A stretch of 64,000 nt of DNA from Oreocharis arfaki. Taxonomy: Eukaryota; Chordata; Aves; Passeriformes; Paramythiidae. Both the position numbers and the translations under genes were made by a program. The stretch covers positions 296,738 to 360,737 of the forward strand of contig VZRR01005726.1 of NCBI GenBank assembly GCA_013398015.1. Direction: 5' to 3'. Under the pieces are notes generated by a model. That model saw only the letters and a program-made list of their open reading frames with translations, was not told the DNA's origin and did not search any database. This document shows, piece after piece, positions 34,211-46,210 of this stretch. The stretch's first letter is position 1. Each line of letters opens with the position of its first letter.

Positions 34211-35009
34211 AATGATAAGGTTTTCCATTCAGGTCTCTTTTTTTCCCCTGTAAAATAAGTGATCTAGGAATCCATGAGCTTAAGATGTACTTGTAGATAC
34301 ACCCTTTCTGTGACTATGCTAAAAACAAACAGTAATTTGCTGACAACTCCCTTAAGCAGAAATTTCCTTCATTTTTGAAACAACTGATGTTAACTGCTCC
34401 TGGGCTTTCACAAACACATATATGCTGTCATAGCTGAACTGAAATTTCTACCCACCTTGCATTTTTGATTAATTCGACACACACATATTTGCATGTGTGG
34501 GCAACTACTTGAAGATAACAGAATTTTAATTTTTCAACTTTGAGCTTAGTGTAGTGTTCCAGGTGTCAAAAAGAGAAGGAAACTTATTCCATTTCATAGG
34601 ATAAATGAAAATATTTCAAAGGCTAAGTGCAGGTATCATTGTTTAACTTCCCTTCATAAAACAAAGATACTCCTCTAAGAGATTTCACTGTGTAAGTAAA
34701 GGGTGCAAAAAGAGCTCAGTAAATTGGCCTGAATAAACAACAAAATTTGTGTAAGATTCTTGCAACCTCTAGGCATGAGTAACACTTGCATTTCCGTATC
34801 TCAACAGACTAAGCCCCACTGCGATGAAAGAAAAGGAATTTTGATGAAGACACGTGCCCCTTTAATAGATGTGTATTTTGGATTAAGATGCTATCCAGTT
34901 AAATGTTCCATTCCTGCCTTTCATTTCAATATGCGCATGCAGAGCTGATAAAGTATCATCATATAGTGTGCCCAGTTGCCAATACGTACATGTGCTCCCA
35001 ATTCTTAAA
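34211..35009. other. Spacer between LTR and TAS2R duplication unit
   Basis: No gene, repeat family or clear signal seen. Confidence 0.5.
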
Positions 35010-38000
35010 TCGTGTTCTGATGGGCATTGGAAGCAGAGTTCGTAAGATGTCTTCCAGAATTTCCATTTTGAAAAGTTCAGACATGCTTATGGGAATGCAA
35101 ATTAGAGAAGGATCCTGGAGTGATCTCACCTGTAGATATTTGCCTTTCTTGCCTTGAGCTAATGACTCTAATAAAATCTCTGTTTTGTTTCTTTAAAAGA
35201 CTGTGCTTTAGAAAATAAATGGGACTGCTGTCTTTCTTCCTCCAAATTACTCACTGATTATTTTTTTCATTGATAAACTACAGAAATTCAGAAGAGTGTC
35301 TTTACTGGGAAAGAGCTTTGTTTCATATGCTGGCCTCATTGTTTTCTGTTACATGTGAGCCGTTTCCTAGACAGTCTTGTAAGACTTTTCCTGGCTTTTC
35401 AATGGAAAGAGGTGCAAAAACCCATGATTTGCATGATGCCCTTCTTCCAGTGTTAGAGCAGCATAAGCTCTGAATTTTGTTTGTTTACTGATTTGATTCA
35501 TTGTACCAGACTTGAATTGAGCTGCCAGTGAGGTTTAGCAGCACTGGTGTGTATAGAAATAGTTCAGATGTTTTGGAAGGGTCTGAGTCCATGACTTTCA
35601 AAATTTCTTCAGGTTGCCATCTGGTAGGTTTAAGGTGGTGGTAACCAAACCAGCCTTCGGCTTACAAACGGAAGAGAGAAAAGAGAAAAATGCCTACTCT
35701 GAGACAAGATGCATGGCAACAAAGGATCATAATCCCAGTAATAGTCATTTTCCTACTAGTACAGTGTTTGATATTTTCTTTCCCAGAAAAAAACTTTATC
35801 AAAGTTATCTTATAATTTATCCAGTAGATCACAGGGGTTTAGTGGATGGTGTATCTAATGCATGTTGAAGATATTTTTATTCATACAACAATAGATAGTT
35901 AGCTGGTCAGTTACAGACAGAAAGGTCCAGCAGGAGACTGACCCCATGAGGTGCCATCCAATATTTCTGTCTACTTTCCCTCTTAGATTCCCAAATGCAT
36001 GTTAACGAACTGGTCACTCTTTAACTTAATTCTACGGAAAGAAAGCTTTGGAGTGATGATGTACTGAAAGAGGCAGGAAAATAGCACAGGGACAGCTCTC
36101 AAATCTCATGTGCACGAGGAATGTGGAATAAGGGAACGTAAACTGAAGCATGTGGGAGCAGGTGTTCAGGGTGTCCCTGCTGAGCAGCCGTGTGCCTCAC
36201 AGCTGAGGCAGGAGCAGGACAGCACACACGGTTTGTGGGTTGGGCACAGCCCACAGTTTTGCATGTTGGTGTGGTCAGAGAGGTCTGAGGTTTGTTCCTG
36301 AAGGTGGGTGAGGGGACAGCAGGGAAGGGCAGAGGATGGACCAACCCTCCCAACATGGGTGTTTCATGCTGCTGAGCTGGGAGCCAGCATTTCTCACTGG
36401 TGCTGGTAATGCCATGCTAGGGTGTCATTGTCATGTTCTGAATTTTCATCAGGTCTGTTAAATGGCATAAGAAGTGTTCCTGCAAGGCAGTTCTGTCACC
36501 TGTGAAGCAGTTTCTGTCATGAGGGGAAGGAAGACTCCAACACAAGTTATCCTTTGACGTGGTATTTTTTAAAGCTTTAAGTCAGGCACAGACTCAGATC
36601 AAATACAGGTGCATTGCTTCAAACAGACTGACAGCACCCAAACCAGATACATTATATCAGAAGCACCTTAGGGAACATGAGGGTCAAGTCATGTATATTT
36701 CAGTGACAGTCACTTTAAAAGTAAATAAACTCCAACTGCAGCTGAAAAGAGCCCTGAAGCTCCGGCCCTGATGTAACAATAATGCACTGACAGTGATCAC
36801 TATTTCAGCGGGAACACAAAGCTTGAAAGGCCATGTTATTCTTTCCTGTACCGTACTGGAATGTAATAGACACTTTAAGAATCAATAAATATTTTTCTAG
36901 AGTTCAACCAGAGTTGAAAACGATCAGTAAAATATTCTGAAATTATTGGTAATTCCTTGGTGTCCTCTTTAGGAGCTTGTAGTAACCAGAAACAGCATTC
37001 AAGCATCATATTCACAAATGAGAGGTGACTATGCCTGTGATCAAACAAATCTGTTCTTTTTGTATCATAAATTGTAACTTAAATCGTTTCAAGTGATTAC
37101 ATCCTAGCCTGAGTCTTGGCCCTGTTTTTCTGTTGTCTTAGAGAAATCATGATGATTTTCAAGGAAAGTACAGCAAATAGAAGACAACTTACACAGTTCT
37201 TCATAACAAGACTCACATTCAAGTAAAGCAAGTTTCCACCCTTCTACATGATTCCAGATCAAGGCTCTAATCTACTCATTCCAGCATCTATTACTTTATA
37301 CATCTGATGACTTCAGTTTTAGTTCATTTGGATCTACACTAGAAAGCCCAGGCTAAGTTATTGCCTTTTACATGGATGTAGTTCAGACATGACACTCAGT
37401 GTGGGGCCGAATCCTAGCTGGCAGCTCTCGAAATTTTGGATTGCTCCAAACTAAAACCATTGTGTGCCCTGTAGGACAGGCAGCCATTATAACGACACAG
37501 AGAGATTCTCCACTGCTTAAAGGTGAAGAATCATTGAATAAGAGGAGAAGCACACAAATATAATATGTAATGTAAAGGATGAGGAAGGAACAGACTGACT
37601 TAATGGCTTTCATATGGGCCTCTAAACTGGGATCCCTGAAGCCACTTGCATTATTTTGCATCTGTCTGGTGTGTACCCACAGGGACCGAACAAGCAGGAC
37701 ACTTGAAACAACAGACAGTATTAAAGGCAAACTCATAGCTGCATGACGGAGATAAATCAATAGAGCCAAACTGCCTTTCCTTGTACTTCTCATTGCTGAA
37801 GAGTTTGTCACGGGTAGAGGAGCAGTGAAGTTGTCGTGCACACCGTCAACATTCCAGGCGAAGGGAATTGCGGCTGTGAAGGAGTAGAGCCACGATGTGA
37901 GCAGCATCCAGGGCACCAGCTTGGCAATTCTTTGCTTCATCCAGATGAAGAAAGACTGTGTAAAACTGGCAATCTTGATGCAATAGAAGACACTGAGCCA

Positions 38001-38805
38001 GGCACCAAACCAGAGGCTGGAATAGTTCAGAAATGTAAAAATCGTCTTGGAAACGACGAAAACATTTTCTTTATAATAGGAAGTTTCAAAAAATATTGTC
38101 ATTAAGAAATCCAGTGTGCTCCAGCATTGAGAAATTATTCTAGATGAACTCAGAGAGATAATGATCAAATTGTATGGGGACCGTGTGTTGCTCCTGATGC
38201 AGCTCAATGAACTAACAGCCAAGATAATTCCGTTTGCTAGAATTCCTGCCATGGATTCAATTATAGCAATTGATAGACAAAAGAGAGCAAAAGATGTGAC
38301 CATTGCAATTCAAGAGCTTGCAAGTTTTGCTCAGCTTCTCCTGGGCTCCTGAAAGCCTCAGATCTGCCAGGCACTGTCAATCCCAACGAGCTGTTATGGG
38401 CAATGCCCACCTATTTATGTCAGGGGCAGGAGTATCCTAATGTCATTCAATATTTCTGCCAATTTAAGTTTTTTTCCAGGGTTGATAGCTCAGCTGATTA
38501 TTCTAAGCATGCAAATTGTGTAAAGATTCAGTTACGGTGTTTTCGGTTTGGTGAAGGGATTTGCATTGGAAGGGTTATGGAGCAGCTGCAGTGGGGTTTT
38601 TCCATCTGCAGGTTTGCATTCCAGTGTCTGATGTCCTGCTTTACATTTCTAGATTTGTTTTTTATATCGAATGCCTTAATCTCTCCCTGTCTTGCAGTGT
38701 TGTCACTTCTGAGTTTGTCTGAGTAACTACTGTGGCATCTTCTAATACTAAGGCAGCTCCTTTTATTTAGCCGGTATATTCAAATGGCTGCTGGAAGGAG
38801 GCTTG
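35010..38805. repeat. Tandem duplication unit, copy 1 (with TAS2R copy 1)
   Basis: Matches 41690-44805 along most of its length, at an offset of about 6680 at the left and 6022 across the receptor gene. Copy 1 holds about 0.65 kb that copy 2 lacks, in at least two blocks (about 36385-36765 and about 36850-37105). Similarity ends near 38805. Confidence 0.85.
37383..38303 (-). CDS. Bitter taste receptor TAS2R, TAS2R40/39-like, copy 1
   Basis: Single-exon 306-residue class T/TAS2R G-protein-coupled receptor that senses bitter compounds through gustducin. Seven hydrophobic segments are visible. Family marks: LSSSRI in TM2, FLNYSSLWFGAWLSVFYCIK in TM3, VPWMLLTSWLYS in TM4, an NFT sequon in extracellular loop 2, LWVHTRQMQNNASGFRD in loop 3, AHMKAIKSVCSFLILYITYY in TM6, and PTGHTMVLVWSNPKFREL in TM7 (the PxxHxxxLxxxNPK signature). 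The length is normal and the frame intact. It lies where human TAS2R39/TAS2R40 sit between GSTK1 and KEL, in matching relative orientation. The subfamily rests on position and general look. Confidence 0.92.
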   Translation of the reverse strand: MVTSFALFCLSIAIIESMAGILANGIILAVSSLSCIRSNTRSPYNLIIISLSSSRIISQCWSTLDFLMTIFFETSYYKENVFVVSKTIFTFLNYSSLWFGAWLSVFYCIKIASFTQSFFIWMKQRIAKLVPWMLLTSWLYSFTAAIPFAWNVDGVHDNFTAPLPVTNSSAMRSTRKGSLALLIYLRHAAMSLPLILSVVSSVLLVRSLWVHTRQMQNNASGFRDPSLEAHMKAIKSVCSFLILYITYYICVLLLLFNDSSPLSSGESLCVVIMAACPTGHTMVLVWSNPKFRELPARIRPHTECHV

Positions 38806-40282
38806 TACCGGGTTTTTTTGGTGTGTGGAGATTTTTAAGCATTGTAATTGTGATGTGCTTCCTCTGAGTGTCCCGAAAATTAACAATAAATTTGTTGGAA
38901 GATAAGTAAACAGAAAAGGAAAATCATTTTACCAGAGTACTTTGCTGGTCCATTTCTCACGATCCTCCTGAAAAGATGTGATATTTGCCTAATGAATTTA
39001 AGATCTGGCAATATACCGCATTACATACAGGAGCAATGACACAAGTGTTATTCCAGTCAGTTTTGCTCCAAAATGGAACATACATACTTTAAAAACTGTT
39101 ATACGTGCTAAAAAAATGAATTCAAACACTTTCCACATCCAAGAAAATAGAGGTCTTCTAAGTGAGTGGAGAGGCTTGGGTTTAGTGAAAAGCTTTGGGA
39201 CTCGGGTTTTTTCTGTAGGATAGAACACAGAAGAAAAGACATGAAGGCTCTTCAGAAATGCAGTGACACAAGCAGCTGCCAGTTGCACAGTAAGAAGCTT
39301 TGGGCAGTGATCAGAGGAGAATTTCTGAGATGTTTTCAAGGATGTTTCTTTGTGTAGATTGAATTTCCAAATGCTTGATGTAATCAATGACTGCTTAGGC
39401 CAGTGATCAAACCTTTTTGAACATGCACCTGTAAGAGTAAAACTTTGTGACCATTCACCACAGATATATGTAAATTTTTTTATATATTTTATACATGTAC
39501 CACTGTATGTGTTATGTACATATTAGGTGCAGACACTTATTACTATAAAACATACCCCAAGAAAAAGATTGAAATAATTCAAGGTTGAGTAAACAGTATT
39601 TTTAAAATTATTTTACTTTACTATTGGTACAAACTCTTTTTCTGTTCTCAATAGAATATTATTAGTAATTGTTTTTAGTGAGAGCAACGTGATTGCATAT
39701 GCTTCATTAATTTCTTAAACTCTGGATTTATCACTTTGTGACACAGTGATTCAAAGGCCTGGCTCTGTGCTCAGTTTCTTTTGGTACTTGCTCTGGAGGG
39801 CTTTCCCACTACCACATGCAAGAAGTTCTTTGCTGAAATTCAGCTGTAAATTGCCAACTTCCCTGATGTCAAAACTTGCGAACCAATCAAATATTGTTCT
39901 GGTTTTATATGTATAACAAATGGGTCCAAAACCCACAGAAGGTCTTCCTTTGGGAGTTTTTAAAATGGGTTAGAACATTCTGCTTTCAAATGTTGGAAGT
40001 GTACCCGTATGAGAGCTTTTGTAGGTGTCACACTTACATAATTTTTGGTGTGAAAATCTTTTGAAAAGTAGTTGCATTCTCAGCCACTGTTAGAATTTCG
40101 CATTCACCTTGGAGGGATAAAATTAGAGTGTTTATTTTTTTGATAGGAGCTGCTTTCTTGCATGCTATTGACAGAAACTACTAGCAGAAAAATATCAGCA
40201 AATACATAGCATATTCCTTTTAGTAGAAGAATAATTTGTAGCTGCTTTTTGAATTCAAGAGCACTTTTAAGCTCATTCATTG
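38806..40282. other. Intergenic spacer after TAS2R unit 1
   Basis: AT-rich; no supported gene, RNA or repeat family. Confidence 0.5.
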
Positions 40283-40412
40283 AATCACAGAATGGTTTGG
40301 GGTGAAAGGGACCTTAAAGACCATCTAGTTCCAACCCCCTGCCATTGGCAGGGACACCTTCCAGTAGACCAGGTTGCCCAAAGCTCCATTCGGAGTCGAC
40401 CTTGAGCATCTT
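40283..40412 (-). repeat. CR1 LINE 3' end, minus strand
   Basis: 'gaatcacagaatggtttggg' followed by 'gaaagggaccttaaagacca' and 'caccttccagtagaccaggt' is the complement of the CR1 tail. It stops close to the start of an LTR at 40446. Confidence 0.88.
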
Positions 40413-40445
40413 GCTGTGAGATGACCAGCAAATGTCTGTGTGATA

Positions 40446-41167
40446 TGTGTGGGGTTTATGGGCAAGGTTTTGGTAGAGAGGAGGCTGCAGGGGTGTTTTG
40501 TGTGAGAAGGGACCAGGTGTTGCCGCTGTGTCACACAGATGCAGTCCCATTTGCACCCAAAAGAGACCCAATGCTGGCCAAGGCTCTGCTCATCGGTGAT
40601 GCTGCTGACCTCTGTGTGACACCTCATTTAGAGAAGGATAAAGACGAGTGCAGAGCAGGTGTGAGAGAGAATATGTGAGAGAAGCAGCTTTGCAGACAGC
40701 CAGGTCAGTGAAGAAGGAGAAGAAGATGCTCGAGGCACCAGAGCAGATATTCCCGTGCTTTCCCTGGAGAAGACCATGCTGGTGTAGACTGTGAGCCTGC
40801 AGCCCCTGTCAGACCAAACTGGATCAGATGTTAACACTGCAGCCTGTGCAGAGCCCCCACATCAGCAGGTGGTTGTGCCCTGAAGGAAGCTGCATCCTGT
40901 GGAGATCCCACCACGGAGAAGGCTCCTGGCAGGAGGTACAACCCATGGGGATCCCATGCTGAAGCAGTTTGTTCCTGGAACCTTGCACCCTGTGGAGAGA
41001 ATGGCCTCTGCAGTCCGCATTCCCTGTTCCCCTGGCCTGCTCAGGGAGGGAGGCGATGGAAGAGTGAAGAGGAGGGGCTGGTGGGAAAAGATTTCTGCTT
41101 TTGTTGTTTCTTTCTCACTCCCCTACTCTGTTATTGTTTGGCAATAAATGCAATTATTTTCCCCATG
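40446..41167 (+). mobile_element. Avian ERVL-type LTR, main body
   Basis: Opens tgtgtggggtttatgggcaa then 'ggttttggtag', and continues with 'ggtcagtgaagaaggagaag', 'ctcctggcaggaggtacaac' and 'ggcaataaatgcaattattt', the LTR polyA region, as I remember from avian ERVL LTRs. It breaks off shortly after the polyA signal; a matching 3' tip is found at 44806-44849. Confidence 0.7.
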
Positions 41168-41174
41168 TTGAAGG

Positions 41175-41580
41175 AATCCCTACAAGACAAGGCAAGGACG
41201 GTAATGGCACTGTAAGGCATGCCATCCCCCCACATATGGGCAAGGATAGCAGAGAAGCTCTGTGATGGTAACCAGAGTCAGCCAGAAGTCCAATGATTGC
41301 CAGATATGTTCATAATGATAAGACATGCCTAAGATCAGGCCAGTACTTCCAGTCTGTAGGCCAGGACCAGTATCCAGATGAGCTAAGCAGGTGGAAAGGC
41401 CCAGGCAAAGCTGCATCTCAGGGGGAGCTCAAGGTTTGTGCACCCAGCTCAGAAGCAGCTCCCAAAAGGAGAGGGGGCCAAGTCCCACTGAGATTCGTCT
41501 CAGCAGTTTGCTGTAAGGTCAGTCAGGTGGACTGTGGAAGCTGGCTCAGAGACGAGGCAGGCAAACCCCCAGAAGTGAGG
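41175..41580. repeat. Dispersed repeat, copy a
   Basis: Shares ordered text with 47565-47950: 'tatgggcaa', 'agcagagaagctctgtgatg' against 'agcagataagctgtgtgatg', 'ccagtctgtaggccagga', 'gcaggtggaaaggc', and 'ggactgtggaagctggctc' against 'gccctgtggaagctggctc'. Family name unknown to me. Confidence 0.75.
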
Positions 41581-41689
41581 CCTTAATTTCACCAGGAAGT
41601 CCATTCTTAGCTTTTTGTTGTCCCCTGTCCCAACATACACGGAAGAGCAGTACAGCCTGGCACACAGGTTTTGCGTTTTTTTGAAAATC

Positions 41690-44600
41690 ACTGTTGTGAT
41701 GGGCACTGAAAACTGAGTCTATTGCATGTCATTCAGAATTTCAATGATGAAAATTCCAGCTGTGCTCATGGGAATGCAAATCAGAGAAGGATCCTGTAGT
41801 GATCTCTCCTGTAGATGTTTGCATTTCTTGCCTTGAGCTAATGACTCTAACCAAATCACTGATTTGTTGCTTGGAAAAGACGGCTTTAGAAAATAAATGG
41901 GGACTTCTGTTTTCCTTTGAATTACTCACTGATGGTTATTTTTTCATTAAATTACAGAAATCCAGAAGAGTGCCTTTAAACAGAAAGAGCTTGGTTTCAA
42001 ATGCTTACCTCACTGTTCTATGTTATATGTGAGCAGTTTCCTAGAAAATTTTGTGAGGTTTTTTTCCTGGCTTTTCAATGGAAAGAGGTGCAAAAAAATG
42101 TGATTTGCATTATGTCCTTCTTCCAGTGTTAAAGCAGGATGAGCTCTGACTTTTTACTGATTTGATTCACTGCACCAGACTTCAATAGAGGTACCAGAGT
42201 GGCTGAGTAGCATTGGTGTATGTGGAAATAGCTCAGATATTATGGAAGGGTCTGAATCCATGACTTTCAAAATTTCTTCAGGTTGCCATCTGGTAGGTTA
42301 GTATAGGGGAATCAACCAATTTCTAGGCTATGAATAAAACGGACAAAAATGGAAAAATGCCTACTCTCAAGCAAGGTGCAAAACATGACAGGATCATAAC
42401 TCCTGTAACTCTCATTTTCCTACTAGTACATGGGCTGACGTTTTTCTTTCTCAGAACAAATTTTTATCAAATTTGTCCAATAATTTATCCAGTAGATCAC
42501 AGGGATTTAGTGGATAGTGTATATAATGCATGTTGAAGATACTTTTATTCATACAACAATAGATAGTTAGCTGGTCAGTTACAGACGGAAAGGTCCAGCA
42601 GGAGACTGACCCTATGAGGTGCCATCCAATATTTCTGTCTACTTTCCCTCTTAGATTCCCAAATGCATGTTAACGAACTGGTCACTCTTTAACTTATTTC
42701 TGTGGAAAGAAAGCTTTGGAGTGATGATGTACTAAAAGAGGCAGGAAAATAGCACAGGGACAGCTTTCAAATCTCATGTGCACGAGGAATGTGGAATAAG
42801 GGAACGTAAACTAAAGCATGTGGGAGCAGGTGTTCAGGGTGTCCCTGCTGAGCAGCCGTGTGCCTCACAGCTGAGGCAGGAGCAGGACAGCACACACGGT
42901 TTGTGGGTTGGGCACAGCCCACAGTTTTGCATGTTGGTGTGGTCAGAGAGGTCTGAGGTTTGTTCCTGAAGGTGGGTGAGGGGACAGCAGGGAAGGGCAG
43001 AGGATGGACCAACCCTCCCAACATGGGTGTTTCATGCTGCTGAGCTGGGAGCNAGTCCTGGTGTAACAATAATGCACTGACACCAATCATTACTTCAGCA
43101 AGAGCAGGAAGATCAAAAGGCTGTTTCCTTCTCTACTGAATAATACTGGATTCTGAGTCTCGGCCTTGTTTTTCTGCTGTCCTAGAGTAACTGTGGCAAT
43201 TTCCAAGGAAAGAACAGCAAATAGAAGACAACTTACACAGTTCTTCATAACAAGACTCACATTCAAGTAAAGCAAGTTTCCACCCTTCTACATGATTCCA
43301 GATCAAGGCCCTAATCTACTCATTCCAGCGTCTATTAGTTTGTATCTCTGTCAACTTCATTTTAAGTCATTTTGATCTAAACTAGAAAGTCCAGGCTAAA
43401 TCATGATCTTTTACATGGATGTGGTTCTGATATGACACTTAGTCTGGTGCCAAATCTTAGCTGGCAGCTCTCGAAATTTTGGATTGCTCCAAACTAAAAC
43501 CATTGTGTGCCCTGTAGGACAGGCAGCCATTATAACGACACAGAGAGATTCCCCATCACTTAAAGGTGAAAAAACTCTGGAGTAGAGGAGAATCAAACAA
43601 CTATAATATGTAATGTAAAGGATAAGGAAGGAACAGACTGACTTAATGGCACTGATATGGGCCTCTAAGCTGGCGTCCCTGAAGCCACTTGCATTATTTT
43701 GCATCTGTCTGGTGTGTACCCACAGGGACAGAATCAGCAGGATGCTTGAAACAACAGACAGTATTAAAGGCAAACTCATAGCTGCATTACAGAGATAAAT
43801 CAATAGAGTCAAACTTGCTGAAGAGTTTGTCATGGGTAGAGGAGCAGTGAAGTTGTCGTGCACACCGTCAACATTCCAGGCGAAGGGAATTGCGGCTGTG
43901 AAGGAGTAGAGCCACGATGTGAGCAGCATCCAGGGCACCAGCTTGGCAATTCTTTGCTTCATCCAGATGAAGAAAGACTGTGTAAAACTGGCAATCTTGA
44001 TGCAATAGAAGACACTGAGCCAGGCACCAAACCAGAGACAGGAGCAGTTCAGAAACATATAGAGTATATTGGCAACTACGGAGTTACTTCTTTCACAATC
44101 AGTACATTCACAAAATATACTCATGAGAAAATCTAGTATAATCCAGGAGTGCAGAATGCTTCTAGATGAACTCAGAGAGATCATGATCAAATTGTATGGG
44201 GACCATGTTTTGCTCCTGATGCAGCTCAATGAACTAACAGCCAAGATAATTCCATCTCCTAGAATTCCTGCCATGGATTCAATTATAGCAATTGATAGAC
44301 AAAGGAGAGCAAAAGATGTGACCATTGCAATTCAAGAGCTTGCAGTTATTACTCAGCTATTCCTGGGCTCCTGAAAGCCTCAGATCTGCCAGGCACTGCC
44401 AATCCCAAGGAACTGTTATGGGCAATGCTCACCTATTTATGTCAGGGGCAGGAGTATCCTAATGTCATTTAATAAATATGCTATTTTACATGTTGTTTTT
44501 GGGGTTGATGGCTCAGCTGATTTGCCTAAGCATTCAAATTGGATAAAAATTCAATTCTGGTGTTTTCAGTTTGGTGAAGGGATTTGCATTGGAAGGGTTG

Positions 44601-44805
44601 CAGAACAGCTGAAATATGGTGTTTGCAGTCCAGTGTCTGATGTCCTGCTTTACATTTCTAGATTTGTTTTTTATATCTGATGCCTTAATCTCTCCCTGTC
44701 TTGCACTGTCATTGCTTCTTAGTTTATGAGAGTAGTCACTGAGGCCTCTTCTAACACTGGGACAGGTCCTTGTCTTTATCAGAGGTATTCAAATATCTGC
44801 TAATA
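41690..44805. repeat. Tandem duplication unit, copy 2 (with TAS2R copy 2)
   Basis: Homologous to 35010-38805. A 0.5 kb block left of the single N at 43053 is nearly identical to copy 1; other parts differ clearly. The N coincides with one of the deletions relative to copy 1. Confidence 0.85.
43411..44325 (-). CDS. Bitter taste receptor TAS2R, TAS2R40/39-like, copy 2
   Basis: Single-exon 304-residue paralogue of the receptor at 37383-38303, on the tandem duplicate. The same TAS2R marks are present: WFGAWLSVFYCIKIASFTQS, NFTAPLP, LWVHTRQMQNNASGFRD, PTGHTMVLVWSNPKFREL. Against copy 1 it lacks seven codons in extracellular loop 2 (TNSSASLT instead of TNSSAMRSTRKGSLA) and has a longer C-terminal tail (KCHIRTTSM). 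TM2-loop 1-TM3 differs strongly (DFLMSIFCECTDCERSNSVV), while the TM3-TM5 portion is nearly unchanged. The frame is open and looks functional. Confidence 0.92.
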   Translation of the reverse strand: MVTSFALLCLSIAIIESMAGILGDGIILAVSSLSCIRSKTWSPYNLIMISLSSSRSILHSWIILDFLMSIFCECTDCERSNSVVANILYMFLNCSCLWFGAWLSVFYCIKIASFTQSFFIWMKQRIAKLVPWMLLTSWLYSFTAAIPFAWNVDGVHDNFTAPLPMTNSSASLTLLIYLCNAAMSLPLILSVVSSILLILSLWVHTRQMQNNASGFRDASLEAHISAIKSVCSFLILYITYYSCLILLYSRVFSPLSDGESLCVVIMAACPTGHTMVLVWSNPKFRELPAKIWHQTKCHIRTTSM

Positions 44806-44849
44806 GGCTTGGTGGGCATGTGACAGCCAAGCAAGGTCAACCCACCACA
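44806..44849 (+). mobile_element. ERVL-type LTR 3' tip, separated from its body
   Basis: 'ggcttggtgggcatgtgaca' then '...ggtcaacccaccaca' resembles the terminal bases of the same avian LTR family as the body at 40446-41167. The segment between them holds a dispersed repeat and TAS2R copy 2. Confidence 0.55.
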
Positions 44850-45831
44850 GTTATAAAGGATTTTCATGATCTCTCCCCTGTCATTGCAAAGTGTTGCAAA
44901 GTTTCTACTGTTTCAAGATCTTGTTTTTATGAAATGAACCAAACCGATGACATCCTATTGCACCTTATTCAGGTCTAGCTCCAGTTTTGTTTTCTATAGT
45001 AACTTTTCTATGAACATTTCAGTGAACGAATTCCAGGTGTAGTAGTGACTATGTAACCTTACCACCCAATCCTTCTCTTATGCCAGTCAAAGCAGCTGTT
45101 CCACTGGTCTTTACACTTGCACAGCTTTTCCAGAAAACAGTTTTATTAAAGAAATAATTTACTGTTGAGAATACAGCTTCTGTGACAGATCTTTCCTTCA
45201 GTGGCTTACAGAAGGGAGCTCTTCATTTATTTCACTACTGGAATTTGTCAAATACCATGATCTGAGGCATTTTAGAAACATTCATACTTTCATCCATCCA
45301 CCCAAGAATCCTCTTCCACTGTGTAATTTGTACTGATACTTGTTTCTTCAAACCTTCAGCAATATTTTCTGTGTGTTTTTTTTCAACAGTGTTTGCTGAC
45401 GAGGGAATGAATTTTAGTTTGCTGCTCTATTGCTTTCTGTGCATTATCTCAGCCATTTTTACCTTTTATTGCAGGAAGAATAAAGGTTTTCCCGGTCCTA
45501 TGTGACATTTTGCCTTTTGCTGTGAAGCAAGAAACCTCAAAGAAGGCTTCTACTAATTTGTCGTTAAGTTTGGTGAAATTGGTACTGAATTGAATGTCAC
45601 ATGGCTTGAACCATCGCTGAAAAAATTGTAGATGTTTGTCTTCATGCTCTGGATGCTTAGATTTTAAATGTCTTGTTAGTTCTGATGGCTTCGAGTAACA
45701 TTAGCTAGATTTTCAAAGCATTCCCAAAGTAAAATTTTCAAGTGCTTCCTGTCCGTGTGATCTACATGGGCAGCTGTGTGTTTGAGTGTTCTGACTGTTA
45801 TGTGCTTGCGTGTGTTTCTATAGATCATAGA

Positions 45832-45935
45832 ATGACACAAACATAGAACGGTTTGGATTGGAAGGGACAAAATCGTCTAGTTCCAACCTCCCCACCATGG
45901 GCAGGGATACCTGCCCAAGGAGTATGTGCTCAGCC
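45832..45935 (-). repeat. CR1 LINE 3' end, minus strand
   Basis: 'gaacggtttggattggaagg' and 'ctagttccaacctccccacc' form the CR1 tail complement, preceded by a degraded terminal repeat 'atcatagaatgaca'. Confidence 0.82.
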
Positions 45936-46210
45936 TCACTTCTCAGCTTGGCTTCAAGAAAACAGAGCCGTAGCATCCACGTATCATCAGGATAATGGGT
46001 TCATCCATGTAGCATCCATGTATCAATACAGCCTATACATGACAGAATCTAATTAAGTAGAACAGCAAATATAGAGACTGCTCTAAACTAATATCATAAA
46101 TACCATCTCTGCTGGAGTTGTTTCAACAGGATACGTTAGACATTTAATGAAATTATGTAACAATGGACTAACAGCTGTTAGTAGTTATTAACACACTACA
46201 GTACCCTCCT

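Noticed and set aside
36099..36356. Frames shared exactly by both duplication units (63 codons plus strand, about 85 codons minus strand)
   Set aside because: Identity reflects the recent duplication or conversion of the DNA; the frames lack any recognisable domain and the wider block is noncoding-looking.
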